Source of the DNA: a virus
Length of the DNA stretch: 34,351 nt
Direction: 5' to 3' (one strand)
Virus record (IMG/VR): IMGVR_UViG_3300035698_015014
Coordinates: 1-34,351 of that record
Under the pieces are notes generated by a model that saw nothing but the letters and a program-made list of their open reading frames with translations, ran no database searches and was not told the origin of the DNA. The number at the start of each line of letters is the position of its first letter. Position 1 is the first letter of the stretch. The position numbers and the translations under genes are program-made. Shown here piece by piece: positions 4,746 to 11,948 of this stretch.

Positions 4746-5919
4746 AGCAAAAATGCGTCTGATGACAGACGCAAAAAATGTATTTTTTATTGAGCTAATG
4801 TGCTCACTCGAAATATCTGTTACGGATGAAATTCCGTCTGTGTTTATTAGAAATAACACATTACCTACTGCTTGGACTAACGGGCTAACTATTAAATTCC
4901 ATGTGGATTTTTTAGAAAGTCTGACGGACTCACATGTGTTATTTGTTTTAATGCATGAGTTGATGCATGTAGCATTAATGCATCCACTCCTATTTACCGG
5001 TAAAATTGAAAAGTTATGGTTAGAGGCTACTGACTATTGGGTCAACGATGATCTCAAGCGTAGAAGCTATGACGTAATAGATTGGGCGTTAATTGATTCA
5101 CATCGATTTAACTCAACTAAAATGTCTACTAACCAAATTTATGCTAAGCTGCTTGATGATAAAAAGAATCAGGATGCTAAGAATAAAAAAGACGGTAAGG
5201 CCCCTGGTACTGGAGATACAGATAGAAGTAAAGATCCACTAGCTTTTGATGTATTTCCTAACGAAGGAACCAAAGAACAGATGCGCTATATTGAGCAACA
5301 GGTGAAAGATGCTGTTGTGAAGGCTGCTATTAAAGCTCGTATGGCTGGGCAACCTGGAAGTATCCCTACTGAAGTTCAACGTGCTGTGGATGATTTAGCC
5401 ACACCTAGAGCTGACTGGGCAACCGAATTACAGAGCTATTGCTTTGAACGTTGTCAGGAAGACTACTCTTGGAAAAGACGTAACAGACGATATCAGGATA
5501 TTTACTTACCATCACTTTACAGTGAGCAAATGGGAGAGGTAGAAATTTATATCGACTCCTCCATTTCTGTTGACGATGATTTATTCAAAATGCAGTTCCA
5601 ACAAGTGCGTTGGATTAAACAAAATATGAATCCTAAGAAGATGAGTATTAGCGTTTTCAATACACGTATTAGTGAGCGTAAAGAATTTCTCGAACATGAG
5701 GAATTAGCCATGGAATTTAATGGCTCAGGTGGAACAAGTATTCATCCTGTCATTGCTGACATTATGAAACGCAAACCTCAAATAGCTATCATATTAACTG
5801 ATGGTTATTTTAATAAAGAGGTACCTACACCCCCAACGGACATACTCTGGGGGATTTATAATAATGTAGATTTCACCATGCCTTTCGGTAAGGTTGTTAT
5901 CTTGCCACATGAGGATTAA
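4723..5919 (+). CDS. VWA-domain protein with HExxH metallopeptidase-like N-terminus (N4 gp25-like)
   Basis: The 398-residue product has a zincin-type motif HELMHVALMH at residues 78-87 (H78, E79, H82). A linker of charged repeats follows (about 150-175, NKKDGKAPGTGDTDRSKD). The C-terminal half is a von Willebrand A domain with a metal-binding MIDAS motif DSSIS at 278-282 and later GSGGTSIHP and LTDGYF elements. This combination is known from DUF2201-type proteins paired with MoxR ATPases. It overlaps the ATPase gene by 23 bases, so the two are probably made together. Proteolytic activity is possible because the HExxH is intact, but is not proven. It could instead be a metal-dependent adaptor that presents a target to the ATPase. 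Confidence 0.87.
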   Translation: MQNSSLAKAKMRLMTDAKNVFFIELMCSLEISVTDEIPSVFIRNNTLPTAWTNGLTIKFHVDFLESLTDSHVLFVLMHELMHVALMHPLLFTGKIEKLWLEATDYWVNDDLKRRSYDVIDWALIDSHRFNSTKMSTNQIYAKLLDDKKNQDAKNKKDGKAPGTGDTDRSKDPLAFDVFPNEGTKEQMRYIEQQVKDAVVKAAIKARMAGQPGSIPTEVQRAVDDLATPRADWATELQSYCFERCQEDYSWKRRNRRYQDIYLPSLYSEQMGEVEIYIDSSISVDDDLFKMQFQQVRWIKQNMNPKKMSISVFNTRISERKEFLEHEELAMEFNGSGGTSIHPVIADIMKRKPQIAIILTDGYFNKEVPTPPTDILWGIYNNVDFTMPFGKVVILPHED

Positions 5920-5922
5920 AAC

Positions 5923-6387
5923 GTGTCTATTTTACGGCAACGTAAACAGTCAGGAATTAAGGATTTAAATAATGACTGTTTACATATATTGAACAAAGCA
6001 TTAGAACAATTATTCCAGCCTGCTATTGCTAAAATCACGGCGGATAACCCAGACCTCTGGTTAACATTACCAGAGGAAGATTCAGGTGACTCATTCCTAA
6101 CTCAGATTTATACCTTACACAGGAGCCAGAATGAACGGATGAGGAATTTATCTCGTCATCCCCTTGTTCAACAAATTTATACTGAGGTTAAGAATATTCA
6201 TGCACTGGCTATTAGCTGGGATACGTATGCAAAAGATACTCATGACTTTTCACTCATGTTTCCTCCTTCATTAAATGTATGGGATGCAGATTATGATAAT
6301 GCTCCGTCGAACCTAGCGTTCTTCAAAGAGACTCCTAATTATAAAGTCATGACCAAGCGTTTAATGAAAGCAACTATGGGATTATAA
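5923..6387 (+). CDS. Hypothetical middle protein (154 aa), GTG start
   Basis: The start is GTG, 12 bases after GAGGATT. The protein is helical and soluble, with an N-terminal stretch LNNDCLHILNKALEQLF and a C-terminal Phe/Pro-rich part (DTHDFSLMFPPSLNVWDADY). No nucleotide-binding or metal motif is seen. It follows the VWA gene by three bases and precedes the gene at 6390 by two, so it belongs to the same operon. Middle genes of unknown function also lie between the VWA and helicase genes in N4, so this may be a conserved accessory. I do not recognise it. Confidence 0.75.
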   Translation: MSILRQRKQSGIKDLNNDCLHILNKALEQLFQPAIAKITADNPDLWLTLPEEDSGDSFLTQIYTLHRSQNERMRNLSRHPLVQQIYTEVKNIHALAISWDTYAKDTHDFSLMFPPSLNVWDADYDNAPSNLAFFKETPNYKVMTKRLMKATMGL

Positions 6388-6389
6388 CT

Positions 6390-6683
6390 ATGCGTCCAAG
6401 AGTAAATTTAACAGAGATAGAATCGTCTGGTTATATTAAATTTGATTTTGGCCATAGTACCTCTATCTTAATTACTGAAGATGACCTCACAATATTCACA
6501 GAAATCCTTATGCGTAGTTACGCAATAGATGGTTGGTCGGAAGAGAATTACAAACTAATTGACACCCCTTGGGTGGCGAAACGGATGCCCTTCACTTTAC
6601 TCTCTGATTTAAAGAAAGCAAAAATGTTAGGTAAAGATTTAAGAGAAATTATTAAAGAGAGAAAAGAATATGAATCTTCCTGA
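6390..6683 (+). CDS. Hypothetical middle protein (97 aa)
   Basis: This 97-residue protein starts at ATG two bases after the preceding stop and overlaps the helicase start by 14 bases. It has a strand-rich N-terminal half (SGYIKFDFGHSTSILITEDD) and a basic helical C-terminus (LLSDLKKAKMLGKDLREIIK). No motif is recognised. The close overlap with the helicase gene suggests coupled expression, so a replication-accessory role is a fair but weak guess. Confidence 0.7.
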   Translation: MRPRVNLTEIESSGYIKFDFGHSTSILITEDDLTIFTEILMRSYAIDGWSEENYKLIDTPWVAKRMPFTLLSDLKKAKMLGKDLREIIKERKEYESS

Positions 6684-7914
6684 AACAGCAGAAGTAATCA
6701 ATGTACTTAATGATGGGCAAGAACTTGCTCGTCGTAAAATTGTTTCCTTCCTTGGAGATAAAACTAGAAAGTATATGGTCGTCAATGCCCCATCAGGCTA
6801 TGGCAAAACATTTTTAATGAATCGCATTAAAGATGCCATGGCCCAAATCAATCAGCGTAATAAGTTGATGTCTGCCACCCAGTACACACAATTTATGTTT
6901 ACAGCGACTAGTAATAAAGCTGCAAAGATGCTGGATGATGCAACAACAATTCATAAACTTTTAGGACTTACTGTTTTTAATGATTTTAAAACTGGTAAGA
7001 CCGTGATCAACACAACGAATAGATCTGCGCAAATACCAAATTCGATTATTGTAGTGGACGAAGCGTTCACTCTTAATGATCGTATGCTCGGCTTTATTGA
7101 TAAATTCACCGACACTAGTAAAGTTATCTTCGTGGGAGATGAAGTCCAGCTCTACCCTGTAAATAGTAAAACTATGCCATTAACTGAAAAAAGTTATTTG
7201 ACTGCTGCACTGGATGAACCCATGCGTCAGGATAAAGACTCCCATTTATTTAAAACTTGCCAGCATTTACGTGCATGTGTCGAACAACAAGTTAGACCAC
7301 AAATTCAACAAGGCCCGGGTGTTCGATTCATTACGGATTCTAAGCAATTTCTAACTGAAGTTGTTGATTCATTCAAAGCTGAAGAAGATGCCAAAGTAAT
7401 AGCCTACCGGAACACTCAGGTAGTGGGTATTAATCAATACATCCGTAAGCAGCTAGGTATGGAACCGGACTGGCAGGCTAAGGATCACATCCTATTTAAG
7501 AACAGCTGTCGGCTAATGAACGATAAGGATGTTAGAGTCCATGTCGAGTCAGAAGCTGTGATCCACAGTATTGCAGAAAGTAATACCTTGCTAAACGATC
7601 TTGATTTCAATATCGTAAAACTCACCAATGGCGATACAATCCGAGTAGCTAAGAATCAAAAAACTTGGAAAGCTGAAATCGCTAAAGCAAAACGAGCTGC
7701 TGATTGGGTAACCAAATTCAGCTTAGAAGAAAACTTCGCTGATATTCGCAGCTCTTATGCATCCACTTGTCACTCTGCCCAAGGTAGTTCCTACGAAAGA
7801 GTATTTATCGATTACGCCGATATGGTTGGTTGCTACGATCTCAACACCTTCCTACGTATGATGTATGTGGGTGTTAGTAGAGCGAAAACAGAAGTCGTCA
7901 TCTACGGTATTTAA
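6670..7914 (+). CDS. SF1 DNA helicase, Dda/RecD-like (N4 gp37-like)
   Basis: The 414-residue protein has superfamily 1 helicase motifs in order: Walker A NAPSGYGKT (about 39-47), TATSNKAA (Ia region), motif II VVDEAF (D130, E131), motif III VGDEVQL (155-161), motif V-like TCHSAQGSSYERVFID and motif VI VGVSRAKTEVVIYG near the C-terminus. The compact size and the motif II DEAF match phage Dda-type 5'-to-3' helicases, which help start replication and strip proteins off DNA. It sits directly before the DNA polymerase gene, as in N4. The ATG lies just after the basic run AGAGAGAAAAGAAT. The family is well supported; the polarity is from family knowledge. Confidence 0.92.
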   Translation: MNLPETAEVINVLNDGQELARRKIVSFLGDKTRKYMVVNAPSGYGKTFLMNRIKDAMAQINQRNKLMSATQYTQFMFTATSNKAAKMLDDATTIHKLLGLTVFNDFKTGKTVINTTNRSAQIPNSIIVVDEAFTLNDRMLGFIDKFTDTSKVIFVGDEVQLYPVNSKTMPLTEKSYLTAALDEPMRQDKDSHLFKTCQHLRACVEQQVRPQIQQGPGVRFITDSKQFLTEVVDSFKAEEDAKVIAYRNTQVVGINQYIRKQLGMEPDWQAKDHILFKNSCRLMNDKDVRVHVESEAVIHSIAESNTLLNDLDFNIVKLTNGDTIRVAKNQKTWKAEIAKAKRAADWVTKFSLEENFADIRSSYASTCHSAQGSSYERVFIDYADMVGCYDLNTFLRMMYVGVSRAKTEVVIYGI

Positions 7915-7926
7915 TATGGAGAGAAC

Positions 7927-10611
7927 ATGTTTTACGTTGATTTTGGTAACACCAATTTCCACACTGCAATATTAATCAAAGAATCCTCTTTGACTAAAGC
8001 AGATCTAATGAAAAATTATTATGACCCATTGAAAGAGAGAGGTTTCGACGTTGATGGGTTAATTGCAATTAGTTTGGATTTTGGAGGTAAAGCCAAATCA
8101 ACAGCCAAGACCAGAAAAGCGTATATAGAAGTTCTTGAAAAAACTTTTAAAGATTGCGCTATTCGAAATGTACTCGTTTGTGATTCAGATTATTTTAAAA
8201 CTCTGTCGAAGCAAACAAAAGCAACCGGTCATCAAGGTATTGCCTATCCGTTTAAAGATACGGGTATCCATTTGCTGCAAGGTTACAACTACGGTGCATT
8301 CTTTTATGATCCAAGTTTAAAAACTAAACTGGAGCTTACCTTAGATTCACTGGCCAATTTAGAAAATGGTACCTATACCGTATTGGGTTCTGGGGTATTG
8401 AAAGATGCCTGTTATCCAGAATCACTTTCAGAGATTGAAAAATTCTTAGAATCGTTACATGCCTATCCACAGATCACTTGTGATATTGAGGCATTCTCGT
8501 TAAAGCATTATGAAGCGGGGATAGGCTCTATTGCATTTGGAACCAGCAAACATGATGGTGGTGCTTTCTTAGTGGATTATATTCCACTGGATGAGCCAAT
8601 CAATGTTCTCAATGAAGCTGGGCATAAAACTAAAAAATGGCTGCATGGTACGAAAGAAAGTAATGTATTTGTAAAAGTATTATTGCAAAACTTCTTTGAA
8701 ACTTATGAAGGTGAAATCACATACCACAACATATCCTACGATGGCACTGTGTTGGTGTATGAGTTATGGATGGAAGATCTTATAGATCAGGAGGGTTTAC
8801 TCGCGGGTCTAGATATCATTACCAAAAACTTCCAAGATACTAAATTGATTTCATACTTAGCCACCAATAATTGTGGTGGTAACTCTTTGGGGTTGAAAGA
8901 CCAAGCTCATGAATTTATGGGTAACTACGCTCAAGAGAGTGATGATATTAAAGATATCAGATTGATTCCGGCTAAAGCTTTACTGGAATACAACTTATTG
9001 GATTGTTGTGCAACTCAGTACGTTAAAGAAAAGAATAGCCCTATCATGATAGCTGATCAACAGATGGAGCTATATACCGGTCTGTTTATCCCCGCTATAA
9101 AAGATATTATCCAAATGCAACTCACGGGTATGTGTCGGTTGATGGATAATGTTTTAGAAGCTGAAAAAGAACTGTCGATTATTCGGCATAATGCTTTGGT
9201 TGAATTCCACAAACAGAATAGGGTCAAAAAATACATACAAGATAAATGTATTCAAGAAATGACAGACCGGAATGAAGCTTACAAAACAAAAGTTATTGGG
9301 CTTGATGAAGTAAAATTTGAATTCAATATGAACTCCGGCCCCCAGAAAGCCGAATTAATTTATGAGGTACTGGGACTCCCCATTCAAAAGCGTACTAAGA
9401 AAGGTTTTCCCTCAACAAAGGGTAAGCACTTAGAACATTTAAAGAATCACACCACTGATCCTGAAACACTCATAATACTTAATTCAGTACTTGAGTTTAT
9501 GGCTGTTGATAAAATCATTGGTACATTTATAAAAGCTTTCAAAGAAGCACCACTGGCACCTGATGGTTACTATTACCTATTTGGTAACTTCAATTTAGGA
9601 GGTACGAAAACTGGTCGGCTATCTAGTAGTAATCCTAACCTACAGAATCTACCTTCTGGTTCAATCTACGGTAAGCTCATCAAGAATTGTTTTGGTGCTC
9701 CCCCTGGTTGGATAATGGTCGGATTGGATTTCAATTCACTGGAAGACTATATATCAGCACTCACCACGAAAGATCCAAATAAGTTGAAAGTTTACCTTGA
9801 TGGTTATGACGGTCATTCCCTACGGGCATTTGCCTACAGGGACGAAGGTGAAATGCCTGATATTATTGATACGGTTGATAGTATCAACTCAATCAAGAAA
9901 AAATATCCCAATGTTCGACAAGATTCCAAGCCAGTAACCTTTGCGCTTACGTACAGGGGCATATGGAAGACGCTAATGAACAACTGTGGATTTACGGAGG
10001 GTAAGGCTAAACGCACTGAGAATGCCTACCATGACCTATATCGTGTATCCGATGAATGGGTGGATGCCCGTTTGGCTCAAGCTTCAATCGATGGCTATGT
10101 GACCGTTGCATTCGGCCTACGGGTAAGAACCCCATTATTGAAGCAAGTAGTGCTGGGTAACTCCAGAACGCCATTTGCGGCTGAAGCAGAGGGCAGGACA
10201 GCTGCTAACTCAATGGGGCAGTCATACGGGTTATTGAACTCCCGGGCATCTATTGAATTTATGCAGAAGGTCAGAGCATCCGAACATCGTTTGGATATCC
10301 GACCGATGGCTCATATACATGATGCACAATACTTCAGGATAAGAGATACTGTTGGGCTGGTTGACTGGGTGAATGAACATTTAGTCAAAGCAGCCAAATG
10401 GCAAGACCTTCCAGAATTGGAACACCCTGTAGTAAAAATTGGTGGTGACCTCTCTATATTCCACCCCACATGGAAGTATGAGATTGTCATCAAAAATGAC
10501 CTTACGGCAAAACAAATACTGGAAACTTTAAAAGATGAAAGAAATCGACGCCTTACTGACTCTGAGGAACAAGAAGGTATGTATGGAGGAGGTGATGACA
10601 GCGAGGAATGA
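7927..10611 (+). CDS. Family A DNA polymerase with 3'-5' exonuclease (N4 gp39-like)
   Basis: The 894-residue enzyme has a proofreading exonuclease domain: Exo I D186-x-E188 (CDIEAF), Exo II N268...D272 (HNISYDG), and Exo III Y355...D359 (YNLLD). The polymerase domain has T562-G-R-L-SSSNPNLQNLP, motif A LDFNSLE with D601, motif B R664-x3-K668-x6-TYRG, and motif C IHDAQ with D799. All catalytic acids are present. Motif B reads YRG where most relatives have YG. An N-terminal extra domain of about 180 residues precedes the exonuclease. The ATG follows TATGGAGAGAAC. It is the replicative polymerase of the phage, working with the helicase, primase and SSB genes around it. Confidence 0.96.
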   Translation: MFYVDFGNTNFHTAILIKESSLTKADLMKNYYDPLKERGFDVDGLIAISLDFGGKAKSTAKTRKAYIEVLEKTFKDCAIRNVLVCDSDYFKTLSKQTKATGHQGIAYPFKDTGIHLLQGYNYGAFFYDPSLKTKLELTLDSLANLENGTYTVLGSGVLKDACYPESLSEIEKFLESLHAYPQITCDIEAFSLKHYEAGIGSIAFGTSKHDGGAFLVDYIPLDEPINVLNEAGHKTKKWLHGTKESNVFVKVLLQNFFETYEGEITYHNISYDGTVLVYELWMEDLIDQEGLLAGLDIITKNFQDTKLISYLATNNCGGNSLGLKDQAHEFMGNYAQESDDIKDIRLIPAKALLEYNLLDCCATQYVKEKNSPIMIADQQMELYTGLFIPAIKDIIQMQLTGMCRLMDNVLEAEKELSIIRHNALVEFHKQNRVKKYIQDKCIQEMTDRNEAYKTKVIGLDEVKFEFNMNSGPQKAELIYEVLGLPIQKRTKKGFPSTKGKHLEHLKNHTTDPETLIILNSVLEFMAVDKIIGTFIKAFKEAPLAPDGYYYLFGNFNLGGTKTGRLSSSNPNLQNLPSGSIYGKLIKNCFGAPPGWIMVGLDFNSLEDYISALTTKDPNKLKVYLDGYDGHSLRAFAYRDEGEMPDIIDTVDSINSIKKKYPNVRQDSKPVTFALTYRGIWKTLMNNCGFTEGKAKRTENAYHDLYRVSDEWVDARLAQASIDGYVTVAFGLRVRTPLLKQVVLGNSRTPFAAEAEGRTAANSMGQSYGLLNSRASIEFMQKVRASEHRLDIRPMAHIHDAQYFRIRDTVGLVDWVNEHLVKAAKWQDLPELEHPVVKIGGDLSIFHPTWKYEIVIKNDLTAKQILETLKDERNRRLTDSEEQEGMYGGGDDSEE

Positions 10612-10996
10612 TGACCTCACCTTTGCTGCCAAAGGGAAAACCCGCTTAATCCACTCATTTATCCCTACTCAAGATGCTATGCATTCTGCCATAGTGAAAG
10701 AGGTAAATTATTTTTTAGCCCCTGTTGAATTAATTGATTTATTGGAGCCTTTGGCTCCTGCTTCGAAACCTTCTGAAATAGGTACCTTTGTTATTAGCGA
10801 AGATTTGTGGCTGGTTAAAATCCCTGTCACTGACTGCGTTTATGAAGCTCGGTATGCATTAATAGATGAAGAAACGGGAGAATATTTAATTCGCTATGGC
10901 GAAGGAATGGTTCTACGTGGTTCCCATACTGGTAGCCAATCACTACACCACTTACGAGATGACTGTCATGCCTTTTACCAACAACTTCGGGGTTAG
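10583..10996 (+). CDS. Hypothetical protein (137 aa) overlapping the polymerase gene
   Basis: The frame opens at ATG 10535, inside the polymerase gene. I prefer ATG 10583, which follows AAGAAGGT; ATG 10595 is also possible. The overlap with the polymerase gene is then 29 bases, and its end overlaps the nuclease gene by 29. The product is a mixed alpha/beta soluble protein (GTFVISEDLWLVKIPVTDCV, then LIDEETGEYLIRYGEGMVLR), without any known motif. A perfect copy of the leader hairpin GGAGCC-TTT-GGCTCC lies in it at 10744-10758, encoding EPLAP. Function unknown; located between replication genes. Confidence 0.65.
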   Translation: MEEVMTARNDDLTFAAKGKTRLIHSFIPTQDAMHSAIVKEVNYFLAPVELIDLLEPLAPASKPSEIGTFVISEDLWLVKIPVTDCVYEARYALIDEETGEYLIRYGEGMVLRGSHTGSQSLHHLRDDCHAFYQQLRG

Positions 10997-11942
10997 CCTA
11001 CCGCTTGCCGTATGGTTAGCCACCGATGATTACGATGGGTACTCCCCAGAAGAAAATTACATTTCAGTATCTACTTTACTGAAAAGTGTCCGACAAATTA
11101 CTTTAGGCAAACGCTTAAAGCCAGGGGAAGCAATGATACCTGATGTAGCTGAGCAATTAGCTAGTCGTTTCGGTACTGCTCTCCACAAAGCTATTGAAGA
11201 GTCATGGACTAAAGGCCCACAAAAAGCTCTGAAAGAACTTGGTTACCCAGCTCGGGTAATTGATAACATTATTATCAATCCCAAAGATGGTGAAGAAATC
11301 CCTGAAGGTAAAATACCTTTATGGTTTGAATACCGTACTCAACGTGAATTCGGTGGCTGGATTATATCCGGTGAATTTGATATGAGTTTTGACTGGGCTG
11401 TTCACGATATTAAGTCCACTAAAGTTTACGCCTATATCAAAGGCACCAATGATAAAAAATATGTAGAGCAGCTTAGTATGTATAAGTGGCTTAACCCAGA
11501 TAAAATCAAACATGATGCTGGCTACATTGAATATTTATTTAAAGATTTTTCTGCTAAGAAAGCTTTATCAGATAAAACCTATCCGCCACTGGAAGTAGTA
11601 CAGGTGGCATTCCCTTTACTGTCCACGGTAGAAACCGAAGGTTTCATCTCACGCAAATTAAATTTAATTGATTTGCATAAAGAGACGCCGGAAGCAGAGC
11701 TACCTCTTTGTGATAAAGATGAGCTTTGGCAGAAAGAGCCAGAATACAAATATTTTGCTAAGGTAGATGCTAAACGCTCTACTAAAAATTTCCAACACGA
11801 CAAAGCTGGTGCTTATGCATTACTCGCTGCTAAAGGTACGGGTGTCGTTAAAGAAATTATGGGTGAGGCAACAGCTTGCTTATATTGCCCAGTACGTAAT
11901 AACTGTTCGCAGTTTAAAGTGTTACACCCCGAAAAGGCTTAA
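10968..11942 (+). CDS. PD-(D/E)XK (RecB/Cas4-like) nuclease
   Basis: The frame opens at 10896, but the ATG at 10968 (MPFTNNFGVSLPLAVWLATD) avoids a long overlap, and the sequence from here on looks like the conserved N-terminus. The core signature is GEFDMSFDWAVHDIKST (11367-11417): an acid, a spacer, then D-I-K, as in PD-(D/E)XK nucleases. A helix and Q-x-x-x-Y (EQLSMYKWL) follow, as in RecB-type nucleases. Near the end, C-x2-C-x5-C (CLYCPVRNNC, 11877-11906) with an earlier C (PLCDKDE) may hold an iron-sulfur cluster as in AddB and Cas4. It probably degrades or trims DNA ends during phage replication or host DNA breakdown. It lies between the polymerase and primase genes, as N4 middle nuclease genes do. 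Confidence 0.8.
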   Translation: MPFTNNFGVSLPLAVWLATDDYDGYSPEENYISVSTLLKSVRQITLGKRLKPGEAMIPDVAEQLASRFGTALHKAIEESWTKGPQKALKELGYPARVIDNIIINPKDGEEIPEGKIPLWFEYRTQREFGGWIISGEFDMSFDWAVHDIKSTKVYAYIKGTNDKKYVEQLSMYKWLNPDKIKHDAGYIEYLFKDFSAKKALSDKTYPPLEVVQVAFPLLSTVETEGFISRKLNLIDLHKETPEAELPLCDKDELWQKEPEYKYFAKVDAKRSTKNFQHDKAGAYALLAAKGTGVVKEIMGEATACLYCPVRNNCSQFKVLHPEKA

Positions 11943-11948
11943 CCTCTT

